In this document: piece after piece, positions 13,121 through 26,948 of the stretch
How the letters are laid out: every line of letters starts with the position of its first letter
Position numbering within the stretch: the stretch's first letter is position 1
Origin: Mesostigma viride
Lineage: Eukaryota; Streptophyta; Mesostigmatophyceae; Mesostigmatales; Mesostigmataceae
DNA: 64,000 nt
Reading direction: 5' to 3'
NCBI GenBank assembly: GCA_009746045.1
Contig: RPFO01000418.1
Location: 1,117,582-1,181,581, forward strand
Notes under the pieces: generated by a model
Database searches by the model: none
What the model was told of the DNA's origin: nothing
Seen by the model: only the letters and a program-made list of their open reading frames with translations
Made by a program: the position numbers and the translations under genes

Positions 13121-13640
13121 CATACAAGAAGAAGCTCTCGATCCCAGGTATAGACTACCTCGGGTATCATCATCGTAATTGCTAGCATCGAGATCATTCA
13201 TACCTACCGACGATGGCCAGCTGCAAAAGAAAAATGTCGACCAACAGACAGGACCTATCGCCGGGAACCCTCAAGGCAATAAGGGCGAGACAGGCTTTCA
13301 CCGTTAAGTAAAGTTGTCCACATCGTGCTAAGGAATTTGTGCTAATCTATGAGTACCTATATGGACACTTTGTCGCATTTTTTACATGGCAAATAAGCGA
13401 TGTATGTGTCATGTAGGCTGCCATTGGTGCATGCATGCATGGGCCAGCAATGATGGTCAGAGGTACATTGTGCCTATGAGATAACCATCGATTTGTTGAT
13501 CAGCAAGTGATTCATTACGTGAGACAACAATATGTTTGGGGGCTAAGCTTCTTACATTCCAAGTCACATGGCCCGCCATAATTGTTTTCTTATGTGTTTA
13601 AGGTTAGGGCTCTGTTCATGACTGAACGTCATGAACGCGC
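13121..13640. other. no gene seen
   Basis: Low-complexity and AT-rich DNA with short ORFs only, inside CACTA-A. A GCATGCATGCATG run lies near 13430. Confidence 0.5.
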
Positions 13641-14590
13641 TCTATTCATGACATTGATTAATTGATTTTAATTAGTCTCATGTCCATGTTGGGGGACCGG
13701 GATCTCTGAATTCCCCAAAGAAGATATAGTGGAAGTCACCCCAAGACGTCAATATCCGTCAAGACGTCAATAACAACATGTATGTCCACAGCTCAGCTAG
13801 TAGTCTAAAATATGGGCCTCGAGCTAATCTTGCACGCAAGCAATGCCTATCATCAAGGATTAATTAATGCCTATCAACAAGGAGACAATCATGCTTGTTA
13901 AATTTCCTAGGACCCACAACTGGGGGGTCGTAGTCTTTGACAATGTCCGCCTGGGCAACGCTACTAATCCTACACATCCGAGGTCCCATGTCTGAATAAG
14001 AGGGGTTGAGCGGATGACGCCAACAATGTCTGTGCTCTGCATGTCAGCTAAAATCATATCGCGGAGACAAACATATGGCGGTATGTCCAATGCTGGCCAC
14101 TGCGTCGCCTAACAGGTTCTTACATGGTCGGCAAGGGCCTGACCATGTAAGAAGATATCTCCCTGGCTGGCCAGTCCACAAGGAACCAGCACAGACCTCA
14201 TCTGAATCAACCTGATTATAATTAACTAACTACTTAATTCATTTATTAAACTCATGCCCCCATTAGGGAGTCAAGGAGCATTAGCTAACCCCGATTAATT
14301 AATTAATTAATCAATTAATTAAACACGTGCTCCTGTTGGGGAGTCACGGAGCACCGAAGTGCTTTTAATCCCTGTGTGTGCACAACAGGAGAAAGGGCAG
14401 AGACCCCCAGTCTCCTTCATGCCTAAGGCATGCCACAGCTGCATTCGGGAACGCTAGCTAAACGGACACGCCAACGATCCGGCAATCTGTGGGTGCAATA
14501 AGACCCATGTGAGCATGGCATAACACTAGGAGCGTGGGCAAGTAATCTCATCATAGCCAGGACGTAGCATGGCTGTACTAGGACTATACC
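13641..14590 (-). mobile_element. LINE 3' ends in tandem, reverse orientation
   Basis: On the minus strand 14590-14327 closely matches the 3' untranslated region of the ORF1-only LINE (about 37060-37320), ending in the hairpin GTGCTCC...GGAGCAC (14327-14354) and a (TTAA)n tail. A second diverged hairpin (GGAGTCAAGGAGCAT on plus, near 14266) and tail follow, and a third relative ends near 13660. A 76-codon minus-strand stretch (14090-13860) looks coding but is not recognised. A separate 13-bp-arm hairpin is at 14117-14129/14141-14153. The copies are 5'-truncated. Confidence 0.7.
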
Positions 14591-14597
14591 CCGATCA

Positions 14598-15074
14598 ATG
14601 GATGGATGGATGGATGGATGGATGGATGGATGATGGATGGATGGATGGATGGATGGATGGATGGATGGATGGATGGATGGATGGATGGATGGATGGATGG
14701 ATGGATGGATGGATGGATGGATGGATGGATGGATGGATGGATGGATGGATGGATGGATGGATGGATGGATGGATGGATGGATGGATGGATGGATGGATGG
14801 ATGGATGGATGGATGGATGGATGGATGGATGGATGGATGGATGGATGGATGGATGGATGGATGGATGGATGGATGGATGGATGGATGGATGGATGGATGG
14901 ATGGATGGATGGATGGATGGATGGATGGATGGATGGATGGATGGATGGATGGATGGATGGATGGATGGATGGATGGATGGATGGATGGATGGATGGATGG
15001 ATGGATGGATGGATGGATGGATGGATGGATGGATGGATGGATGGATGGATGGATGGATGGATGGATGGATGGAT
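14598..15074. repeat. (TGGA)n microsatellite, about 119 units
   Basis: Pure array with one early interruption (GATGATGG near 14630). It lies between the 5' edge of one reverse LINE 3' end (CCCCGATCA) and the (TTAA)n tail of another (15075-15096). Confidence 0.98.
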
Positions 15075-15452
15075 TAATTAATTAATTAATTAATTAGACT
15101 CGTGCTCCCGTTGGGGAGTCACGGAGCATTAACCCCGATGAATGGATGGATGGGCGCACACATTCCTACCGGTCTAATCTATCTACATTGGCTACATACT
15201 ACATCTATCTAACAACATTCTAACTACATCATCTATCTAGGCAGCCGCACGCTGCCCTGGGGGGAGCTATCTAGCGTGCCTCCCGCGGGATTGCACACGC
15301 GGGCGCTTCCCCACTGGGGGGGGCTCGTTGTCCTCTATGACCTGGGCCCACTTGGCCTTGTCCATCATCTTCTTCCAAATCACGGAGAGGCCTAGGCCCC
15401 CCATGTCCTCTACTAGCTGTTCTTTGAAGGTGCGGGCCTTGCGGCGTCTAAC
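15075..15452 (-). pseudogene. LINE ORF2 C-terminus and 3' UTR
   Basis: Minus-strand 15452-15267 encodes a basic C-terminal tail beginning [19 protein letters not shown] and ending SRGRHAR then stop. The 3' untranslated region follows, a short CATC run, the hairpin at 15102-15127 and a (TTAA)n tail. The same tail, frameshifted, is at 25866-26245 on plus. The 5' side is replaced by the TGGA array from 15453. Confidence 0.75.
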
Positions 15453-16322
15453 GTGGATGGATGGATGGATGGATGGATGGATGGATGGATGGATGGATGG
15501 ATGGATGGATGGATGGATGGATGGATGGATGGATGGATGGATGGATGGATGGATGGATGGATGGATGGATGGATGGATGGATGGATGGATGGATGGATGG
15601 ATGGATGGATGGATGGATGGATGGATGGATGGATGGATGGATGGATGGATGGATGGATGGATGGATGGATGGATGGATGGATGGATGGATGGATGGATGG
15701 ATGGATGGATGGATGGATGGATGGATGGATGGATGGATGGATGGATGGATGGATGGATGGATGGATGGATGGATGGATGGATGGATGGATGGATGGATGG
15801 ATGGATGGATGGATGGATGGATGGATGGATGGATGGATGGATGGATGGATGGATGGATGGATGGATGGATGGATGGATGGATGGATGGATGGATGGATGG
15901 ATGGATGGATGGATGGATGGATGGATGGATGGATGGATGGATGGATGGATGGATGGATGGATGGATGGATGGATGGATGGATGGATGGATGGATGGATGG
16001 ATGGATGGATGGATGGATGGATGGATGGATGGATGGATGGATGGATGGATGGATGGATGGATGGATGGATGGATGGATGGATGGATGGATGGATGGATGG
16101 ATGGATGGATGGATGGATGGATGGATGGATGGATGGATGGATGGATGGATGGATGGATGGATGGATGGATGGATGGATGGATGGATGGATGGATGGATGG
16201 ATGGATGGATGGATGGATGGATGGATGGATGGATGGATGGATGGATGGATGGATGGATGGATGGATGGATGGATGGATGGATGGATGGATGGATGGATGG
16301 ATGGATGGATGGATGGATGGAT
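15453..16322. repeat. (TGGA)n microsatellite, about 217 units
   Basis: Uninterrupted TGGA from the truncated LINE C-terminus to ATCAGGCTTG at 16321. Open frames on both strands are artefacts. Confidence 0.98.
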
Positions 16323-16769
16323 CAGGCTTGTCTTACATGATGCAGTGGAACTTTGGTGCTGGAGGGTTAATTGTGGCCCGGTCTGGTTTAGCTTCAGTGC
16401 TCTCATGGCGGCCTTCATTTGTAATTATTTGAATGCATGCCCATTGGGCCATGCATAGTGTATATTTTTTACGCATGCACGCCCATTATGTATCGCTGGG
16501 TCCATCCCATCAATGCTTGTTTATTGCCAGGTCTGGTGTAAGTAAGTTAGTGCTATCTAGTCTACAAAATCCTCACTACACTTCTCCCCAAAGCGCCCCT
16601 TCCGCTTTGGGGGAGGGGGCTTACCCACATGGGCTGGCGTGTGAGCCGGGACATTGGTCTTCCACCTCTTCTTGTTCTGCATAGGAACAGAGAGCGAAGA
16701 AATGCGGTGTGGGGACCCCTTCTCGTGGTAATGCGTTACATGTACTCCCCACCGGGCTTTGCTCTTCAT
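16323..16769 (-). pseudogene. second LINE ORF2 C-terminus, 5'-truncated
   Basis: Minus-strand ORF 16769-16557 contains RWKTNVPAHTPAHVGKPPPP and then a basic KRKGRF tail. It is close to the C-terminus at 28739-28548 and related to the PPPVGKRPR tail at 15267. About 230 bp of 3' untranslated sequence leads into the TGGA array. Confidence 0.7.
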
Positions 16770-17872
16770 GGGTTCATAAAGACAACAATTATTCAGTAAG
16801 AATTTAATAAATTAGGAACATATATCCGTTGGGAGTCACTGTTACACATATACCTGAAAAGGGGCATATGATTTTAAATACATTCTGAGCTACAACCTGC
16901 ACGTGCATGGGTTTAGTTAACTGGCACCTATACTAGAGGCCTGACATGGGGTGGAGCTTCAGTGCTTCCCCGCCTTCTCCTTCTCCCACACTGGGTGCTC
17001 CGCGTCCTTCTTCTCCGGCCCTGCCCATGGGTGCACCGGCCCCGCCTCCTCCTTCTCCTCTCGGGACGATTCGCGCTCCACGCATGGCTGCAGCATCAGT
17101 TAGCACGGGCAAGACATAGCAGTAACCGCGCTATTGCTGTTCTAGCACCAGCCTAGCAGACTGCCATGATCACTCAGCAAACCCACGACAGCTAAACCCT
17201 TGGCTGTCACAACCAGTCCATGCATCATTAAGTATGGGTACAGGGAAAGCTTCCCGCATATCCATGGCCATATGGATGGCAGCAACACAACGACTTGCCC
17301 CCTAGCCCCCCGTGCACACACAAAAACGTGGGTCGTGGCTTCCACGCCCCATCCGCCATGCATGACAGCGCGTACCTTACTCGCATTCACACCGGGCTGC
17401 ATCCCAGCGCCGTTGCTGTCCCCATGTGACACGTCGGCTGATTAAGCAGACACACAGCAGAGTCTGATGTAAACCGCTAAACCCCAAACCCATGCAGACC
17501 ACAGTCAAGGACGCGTGCATGTCAAGCCATGCCAATTGTGAACCGTACAGCAATTTACTTTTCAAGCCTGAAGAGGTGGATAGCAGATACTAGCCTGGAA
17601 GAGGTTACAGGGGCACATGTCCATTAGCGAGCGGAACAACACAGCATACACCCTACAAGCGTACCGCACAATGTCCTCCTGCAATTGTCTGCAGATCTCC
17701 CAATGCCGCAGACATCTCCACTGCTCTCATGGCGATTGCAAATGCTTCATGCCGCTGACATCTCCACTGCTCTCATGGCGATTGCAAATGCTTGATGCCG
17801 CACCTCTGCTTACAGCAGAAAAGCTTCCTCCGGGCGAGGCACCTGACTGGAACCAACACCCATTCCTTGGCT
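16770..17872. other. no supported gene
   Basis: Within CACTA-A. Short unassigned ORFs only. A tandem duplication containing CTCTCATGGCGATTGCAAAT occurs at about 17714-17800. Confidence 0.5.
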
Positions 17873-18983
17873 TCACAACGTGGCCATGACAGCATCGTGA
17901 ATCTGCTTCGCCAACGCCCACACTTCAGGACCCGCGCCCTGCACCGCCATGGCCACAGGCTGCACCGCTGCAATCGATGCAGCATTCACTGCCTGCGCCG
18001 CACCATGTACTGCATGCACGAAAGCCAATCCTGGCTCGGTTATCATGGTCTTGCCCGATTCCTGCTGCTTCTTCTTCTTCGATGCGGTCATGCGCACTTT
18101 ATACCCCTTCCTCTCCAAGCACGCCTTCAGCACCTGGCTCGTGCGGTGCTGAATATGCTTCTGAAGGCGCGCCTTCTAAACACGAAATGTTGGCAATGTA
18201 TGATTCCCAAACGGCATGATAGGCACATAATCAGTCCCATTAATTGCTTTGCGGCAGTCAATGCACCAGAACACCTGTTGAAAAAAGAAGGTTATGCGCG
18301 CTAGCGATTACCCGCGGCAAGAAGCAATCAACACGCCTCGCTAACAACTGCAACCACAATGTAATTCATGACGGGCCACTCACCGCTACCCTGCTCTCCT
18401 GATTCAATGTCTCCCCATTCTCAAGGCCTCCATTGTAAACCTCTCCATCTTCACCATCGTCATCGTCTTCCTCTTCCTCCACTCCGACGTATCCGTGTTT
18501 CCTTTTCCTAAGATACCTAGGGTTGTTCAAGTCGTATGTGCGGCGTTGGCACACTTCCAACAAAATTTTGGCCGCCTCTACCCATTACCATTTATTCGTA
18601 CTATCATAACATATCCAGGCGTTTGAAAAATCATTCCCTCGTTCGAACTTCTACCCCTGGGCGTCCATGACGAGGCAGTCACGACGGGACGCAGATGCAC
18701 AAAAATAAAACAAGGCGACATCCCTTCAATCATTGACCAAAAAACAGAATACGCGCAGAACTTGGATTTCAACACCACGCACCCATTACCAGCGAGCACG
18801 GCTGGCCTGCAACCGCCATCATTTCATAACCAGAAGCCAGGGCCCACACTCCATCCCGTTACCTCATCTTCCACGCACGGCTTCCGCTGCTTCCCTCTGC
18901 TCTTTCGCATTCTCCGCCAGCAACCTCGCCTTCTCCTCGTCCAACAATCCACTAAGAATAAAATCCCCTCTATTGGACGCCAT
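17873..18983 (-). pseudogene. three-exon gene of unknown function with an in-frame stop
   Basis: Proposed exons on the minus strand: 18983-18875 (start MASNRGDFILSGLLDEEKAR, helix-rich), 18577-18384 (contains KILLEVCQRRTYDLNNPRYL and an acidic EEEEDDDDGEDGE run) and 18274-17873 (starts VFWCIDCRKAINGTDYVPIM). The exon 2 donor is a consensus GTGAGT and the phases agree. The exon 1 donor (C before GTGGAAG) is less certain. Exon 3 is interrupted by TAG at 18178-18176 and stays open in the same frame to 17873 with a Lys-rich then Ala-rich tail. No family recognised. It could be a captured host gene or a decayed accessory gene of CACTA-A. Confidence 0.5.
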
Positions 18984-19434
18984 TCAGACGAACTTTGCTA
19001 GCGTCTTTTCACCGGCCCCAGCACACATAATCTATAGCCGCTTAATGACAACGGCCGACAACGACAACTGCTGAATAGGCGAAAAAGGCTGATAACTACA
19101 TTTTTATATTTCGCTGCATTTGCTAATAGACACGCACGTTCTCCCACTTCTCCATTACAATATAATTATCCATCTGGCCGTGTACAGGCAAAGATCCCCG
19201 AAGTAACTTACTGAAACGTATCTTACAGCATCGGATCACTGGCACCTAATCTACAGGTGGTAGATTACCAACCAAGACCCGTCGCGGTAATTTACTCTGT
19301 CGGTAATGTACTACCAAAGATGTGCAGTCGTAACGTTACTCTTACTTACGGCTAGTAAAATTACTACGTAGGATGATAGGTAGTAATGATTACGGCGTTG
19401 GATCTCACGCCTCGTATCTAGGTAGTAAGATAAG
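18984..19434. repeat. CACTA-A right subterminal region
   Basis: About 19240-19434 has scattered inverted and direct copies of the left subterminal motif (GTAATTTAC, GGTAGTAA, TACTACC), more diverged than on the left. 18984-19240 holds no gene. Confidence 0.7.
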
Positions 19435-19490
19435 ACCTCGTAATTTACGCCTCGGATCCTTTTTACTACCCTCGGACGAAAAGTATAGTG
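19435..19490. repeat. CACTA-A right terminal inverted repeat (56 bp)
   Basis: Perfect complement of 8375-8430, ending AAAAGTATAGTG, followed by the GA target duplication. Confidence 0.95.
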
Positions 19491-20118
19491 GATGAGACGC
19501 AATGCATCACACAAGTGCTCCTTCAGCTTGCGCTCAAGTGGCACCATGACCTTGTACCTGGAGAACCTGCCCACTGCAAGCACGTAGTCTCTGTCGTCAT
19601 ACATGAATACATCACACTGCACCACACCTCGCTCAAACTCTGGCCTACGTAGTGCATGGAACTTGTGCGGTTTAGGTGCCCGCTCCTGACATTTGCGACA
19701 CCTTAACCACACCTGCGGCTTGCACATATCCACTAAGTCTGTGAACCCTAGCATGGCTGCCCACTCCTCACCCGCATGCCCATGCCCTAGTGCTTTGTGT
19801 AACCGTGTGGCCATGTTAAGTACACTGAGCGACCCGGCTGCCTCACCGCACGCCGCACCCGCCATTCACATGTGCTGAACTAGGGTCTGGTGAGGTACCA
19901 CCTACCGGCGGCCCGCCCGCTGCGGTGTGCCCCCCTGCAGCGCCTCCAACCCACTCATTCCCCATCCCCTGAGACACTGCCCTTCCCCCTTCTGCAGCTG
20001 TCCCATGCTCCAGGTGGCCCCCCTTCTCCCTAGTGCCTGCTAGCACCGCCACCTGGGCACCCAGGTAGGGTGAGTACACCTGGGGGGTCGAGCTGGCCTC
20101 CCCTGCACCAGCCCGCAT
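19491..20118 (-). pseudogene. copia-1 pol 5' part: pre-integrase and integrase N-half
   Basis: Minus-strand frame from 19865 has the pre-integrase zinc-binding signature (RLHKALGHGHAGEE, then LRCRKCQER) and the start of the integrase core with its first Asp in VVQCDVFMYDDRDYVLAV and a following SRY. It ends at the CACTA-A junction after DALRLI. A different frame (20118-19866) fills the gap to gag and is Gly-rich. No protease lies between the gag zinc knuckles and this region. Confidence 0.8.
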
Positions 20119-20137
20119 GCCAACCTCACCTAGTCAC

Positions 20138-20349
20138 CTACGGCCACCGCCCTGGGCCGCTGGGCACAGGTGAGTGTCCCTCGCAAAGTGCCCTGGCTGC
20201 CCACACCTGTGACACACCGACCGCTGGTGCTTGCGAGTTGGCGTTGCTGCGTGCCTGGAGAGTGTCCTTGTGCCTGTGATAGCAATTGGCTGCCATGTGT
20301 CCCGACTTCCCACACACAAAGCATGCCCCATGCACCGCCGGCTGTGCCC

Positions 20350-20393
<44 letters not shown>

Positions 20394-21367
20394 GAGCGCT
20401 GTTGCTGCTGATACGGCGACGCAGCTGCAGGCTGTTGTGCATGCTGCTGCTGCTGCGGGTATGGCTGCTGTCTACCTTGCTGCCATCGCTTCCCAGGCAT
20501 GCGCTGCGCTCGGCTGAAGCTGCCCTTATTGCCCCTACGCATCGGGCCCCCATTGCCCCGAGGCCCGCTGGGCCCCGCGCCGCTAGAGCCACCACCGCCC
20601 GCAATGGCGGCCACCTTGCCCCCATCCGGCGCTTTAGCAGCACCACCTTGGGCACCACCAGAAGAAGGAATGGAATTCACAGCGACAGGCGGTAATGCAG
20701 GGGAAATCAGACCCAGCTCATTGAGCTTACCTTGGGCCCGCAGTTGGGCCACCATGTCCCTCTCCTCACCCTCGACAATGCCCGTGATAACCTCAATCGC
20801 CTTATTGAGATCATCCTCGGCTTTCTCACGCTTGAGAGCTGCCATGGCATTCTGGAAATTAAGGTCCTTGGCATTGCGAACATAACGGTCCACCACCGCC
20901 AGTTCCACCACCGGAATGCCATCCTTTACACTCTCGTTTCTCGCATTTCTCAAAGCGAGAAGGTCGAGTGTGTAGGGACGCTTCGGCACCCAATTATAAA
21001 TGCCAACATGACGAGACTTGGCAGATGCTTTCGATTCAAGAAGTGCTGCACGCAACCTACCTCCAATTGCAGCGCCCTCGATTTTCTCGTCACGGCAGGA
21101 GCGCAGGCAATTTACTAGAATGGCGTTGTCGGCTCTAAACATTCCGGCATCCCGGAATAGCCCATACAGATCCTCGGTTTTATCTGCATGATCCGCCACA
21201 AACGCCTCAAACCTGTCACAGAAATCCTCTACCAATGTCACTGCCGCATCAAGAGGAATTGTCCCGACTCGTGTTTTGCACAGCTCTATCAAATTCTTCT
21301 CATTTCTTAAATCCTTCCACCCAGTACGCTTTCTCGAATCCGTCTCTTCTTGTTCTTGATCCGACAT
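20138..21367 (-). CDS. copia-1 Gag with CCHC zinc knuckles
   Basis: 409 codons starting MSDQEQEETDSRKRTG, 40 bp inside the 5' LTR. The N-terminal two-thirds are helical capsid-like sequence (LVEDFCDRFEAF, AMAALKREKAEDDLNKAIEV). A Gly/Arg-rich and then a Gln-rich tract follow (polyQ at about 20345-20400). The CCHC knuckle is CFVCGKSGHMAANC. A second knuckle, CHRCGQPGHFARDTHLC, lies just downstream in another frame, so a small indel near 20240 has cut the C terminus. It forms the particle and binds element RNA by family. Confidence 0.85.
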
Positions 21368-21407
21368 TGCTACGTTTTTCCTTATTAATTAACCCCGTCC
21401 TAGTACA

Positions 21408-23472
<2,065 letters not shown>

Positions 23473-23832
23473 TCCAACGCCGCACATTGGGTCCCATAAC
23501 CCTGTCGGTTCACCGGCGGGGAATAAACATCCTATTATTGCCGGTTAATAAAAAATACCCATTTACCCGGAAAAATAAACAATAAACTCAACTCAAACTC
23601 AACTCATCGCCGGCGCACATGGGCATGGCAAAGTACTTTTTTAAAAATGGATTTCCGCCACATATACTAACAGGATTAGCCGACGTAGTCAAGCCGATTG
23701 CTATTCAGTAAGTACAATATATACGCGCTAGGGACGCGCACAACTTATTGTACCTCGCTTCATGCCCATGTGCATGCGGCGTTGAGTTGAGTTGAGTTTA
23801 TTCCCGCGCCGGTGGTCCGACATGGTTATAGT
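23473..23832. repeat. dispersed repeat in inverted copies
   Basis: A motif TTTATTCCCGCGCCGGTGG then TCCGACA, preceded by GAGTTGAGTTGA, occurs on plus at about 23778-23826 and 25634-25683, and on minus across about 23505-23610. No coding potential. Confidence 0.65.
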
Positions 23833-25525
23833 AACCCCTAAATGGTCTTGCGGCCGATTTTCCGCCAAAAATCGAGTTCCAGCCGATGCATCGGCCCCTT
23901 CTCGGGCGACCAAATGCCGCGAAAACTATTGAGAATTAGGAAACGTTTAGCTGAGAAGATCGAAAGTTTATAAAATACTCTAAAGCATGGTATATGGGTT
24001 TGCATACTTCTGACAAAGTTACAGAGGTGTTCTGGCCGGTCAAAGTACAAGGGGTCAGGGTACTTTTTCACGTACAACGTGCATTCCGGAAAACGACGAC
24101 CTGGCCATGGCGGCTTGCGCCCACGCATGGCATTTACGTTTTCGTTCGAATTTTCTGACCAAACTTAGGATATTGATTTTATACGTCCTAAAGATCATAC
24201 AGGCCAATTTTTGGTTCGCGGGAATGCCATTTGATAGGTGTCGGCAGCGTTCTTGCTGGAAAAAACTGCGATCAGGCCGGACGATAGAAACGTTGACAGC
24301 AATACCTTTCCGGCGTATTTTAAAGGATATGTCGGTTTCTTTATACTTTTTATGATACATAGTAGTCGTAAACGTGCAAGGGTGGCCAGAAATCGCCGAA
24401 TCCAGCGACCATGCTGCACAACTTTGGTGTGCCGAAATGCGCCATTTTGCGGCCACCGCCTGGGCCAAGGTAACGCCATCCATGCCTGGTAAAGCTTAAG
24501 CATCGTTTTCCTATCGATGTTTGACGTTTATATATACGTTCTAGCTTGTGTAGCATATTATTTTTGCATTATTCATGCTCTGTCTTGACCCTGGCCTGGC
24601 CCCTTTCTAAAACACCCTTCTTAGATGCTTCCCTCAGTCAGTTGACCTGCCACAGGGTGATGGTGATACATTTTAGAGGCTGTATGGGTTTGAATACCTC
24701 CATATATGTTTGTTATACATTTCCCATACACATATTGCATGAGTGTGAGGCAGTTGGCTGGTCGCTGTGGCATCATCAAGCACGTAACTGGTGAGTAAAA
24801 GCTTCCCATTGACAGCATGTGCCACCAGGTGTGCTGGCCATCACCTGGCAAGCTATAGCAGCTTAGGCCTAGTTTATCCTTGCTAGGTCAGGCTGAAATA
24901 GGCTCAACATCACCAGTTTGTTGGTGGCTGCCTCCTAGAATGCATGCCTTGCGTAGGGTATCCGTACCACGTTACCTACGTGCACGGACAAGGTAGCACC
25001 TGCACATAGGTGCCATGTAAGGGCAGTGTGATGATGCAGTTATGTTTCCCCATCATTGTGGAAGGGAAATGTATTGTTTGGCATGGTTGGTGGCCATATT
25101 AGTAGGTAGTATGCCCACCCCTACCCCCTTGGTTGCTTTTTACCAACGGTACCCCTATGGGCTGTACTGGGTGTAACTGCTGGTATACCCACCCAAATGA
25201 TGACCCCAATGGCTCAAACTGTTCAGCAACTAATTGTTTATCATCCCTGAAGTGGTAGGTGCCTAGCTCTTATAACATAATTCAAAATGCACATTCTACC
25301 AAAAATGAAAACGCGCGTCTTGACCCCCCTGACTTTGACGGCAGTTATATATGGCCTACCCTGCATATATGTGAGGTTGTGATATACCAACCCGAAGGGC
25401 AACTCATGGACATGCTTGGCCCCCAAGGACAGCCATTGGATATGGGTAGGTTGGATGGCATCTGGTTTGCAAAATTGTGAAGATCCAGCCGATTTATCGG
25501 CAGGATCTCAGACCATTTAGGGGTT
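23833..25525. mobile_element. non-autonomous TIR element, about 1.7 kb
   Basis: A perfect 16-bp inverted repeat, AACCCCTAAATGGTCT, is at 23833-23848 with its complement at 25510-25525, near two related GCCGAT boxes. The interior has no convincing gene. A target duplication is not clear (GT-AA left, TTAA right), so the superfamily is undecided. Confidence 0.55.
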
Positions 25526-25865
25526 AAGAGTGGATCCATAGGCTGGTCCGACCTTATGGGGGTGGCAATGAGGCGTGGGCAACAACAACAACAACCTCGC
25601 TTCAGTTAAATAGGTTACTGATATTGAGAAATTTGAGTTGAGTTTATTCCCGCGCGCGCCGGTGGACGGTGGTCCGACAGGGTTAGTGATCGACTGATCG
25701 CTCGCTTCAGTAGGTAATGATAAAGTCGGTAAGTACCTTCACAGCTAGTAGGGCACTTAGCTCGCACCAACCAGGTAGACACCTCACGTGCCCCCCCCGC
25801 AGGTCTGCGACCAGCTCAGCCTGGCCGGCACCTCCTGACGTGGGCCGGGCCCAGTCATGTTAGAC
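25526..25865. other. repeat remnants, no gene
   Basis: Contains a plus-strand GAGGCGTGGG(CAA)5 tail at about 25571-25597, then a third copy of the GTTTATTCCCGCGC repeat, then a GC-rich spacer up to the next LINE fragment. Confidence 0.6.
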
Positions 25866-26245
25866 GCCGCAAGGCCCGCACCTTCAAAGAACAGCTAGTA
25901 GAAGACATGGGGGGCCTACATAGGCCTCTCCGTGATTTGGACGAAGATGATGGACAAGGCCAAGTGGGCCCAGGTCATAGAGGACAACGAGCCCCCCCCT
26001 GTGGGGAATTAGCGCCCGCGTGTGCAGACCCGTGGGAGGCACGCCCGCCAGCTCCCGGCCTAGTAGGGCAGCGTGAGGCTGTCTAGATATAGATGTTGTA
26101 AAGTCAGAATGCTGTTAGATAGATGTAGCTGATGTAGATAGATTAGACCGGTAGGACTGTTTGCACCCATCCATCCATCCATCCATCGGGGTTAATGCTC
26201 CGTGACTCCCCAACGGGAGCACGAGTCTAATTAATTAATTAATTA
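25866..26245 (+). mobile_element. LINE 3' end with broken ORF2 tail
   Basis: Plus-strand version of 15452-15075: the [18 protein letters not shown] coding tail with an indel after DMGG, the same 3' untranslated region, CATC run, hairpin 26196-26222 and a (TTAA)n tail at 26227-26245. It abuts the opposite-strand LINE at 26246, as if it inserted into that copy. Confidence 0.8.
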
Positions 26246-26860
26246 GCTGCCAGTGTGGGTGTGAGCGTCCACGCCTCGGCGCCATACGTGAGCACCGTGA
26301 GGACGAGGACCTTGAAGAGCATGCGCTTGCGGTGCTCAGCCCAGGCCCTTGGAGCGCCAGTAGGTGTTGAGCGAACGAAGCCTACTGTAGCCCAGGCCAG
26401 GCCGATGCGGATGTCCACATCGTCGGCGGTGTCAGGGAGCCGACTCCCCAACAGTTTGAAGCGATCGCGGAACGGGACCTCCGTCCCGTCGAGCAGGCGC
26501 GGCAGAGGCGGTGTGCTGGAGGCCCCAATCACCATCGCCTCAGTTTTGACACTAATCTCCAACCCCACCGCCCACGCCTCCAGGCCCAGACAGTCCAGCC
26601 AGGTCTGAATGTGCTCGGGGCTCGCGATGAGGGTGGTGTCATCCGCATAAATCTGGTCGGCCAGGCGGTAACCAGGTTTAACCCCGCCGTGCTCTTTTTC
26701 GTTAAGGATGTCCAAGCCAGGCTCGAACCCCTCAGTAAGAGCAGTAAAGCGCGCACGTGCCCGGCGCATGACGTGATCCACGACAATAATGAACATGCCA
26801 CGAGCCACGAGCCACGAGGTAGCCATGGCTGACGGCGGAGCTCATAACTTTCACGTTTGA
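26246..26860 (-). pseudogene. LINE ORF2 reverse transcriptase fragment
   Basis: Minus-strand ORF 26826-26239 has the LINE RT active-site motif LADQIYADDTTLIA and downstream sequence LTYGAEAWTLT typical of the region after the RT palm. Both ends are missing. The 3' side is cut at TLAA by the neighbouring LINE tail. The copy at 28548-29345 continues past this point. Confidence 0.85.
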
Positions 26861-26948
26861 GCACCGAATTTAGCCGTGAATATCACTATCGCTTCGTCTT
26901 TCTAAGACGCACATGCTGATATAATTTTCCGAATCTATTACGCAATAT

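Noticed and set aside
20231-20517. Poly-Leu/Ala plus-strand ORFs
   Set aside because: Antisense of the gag polyglutamine tract.
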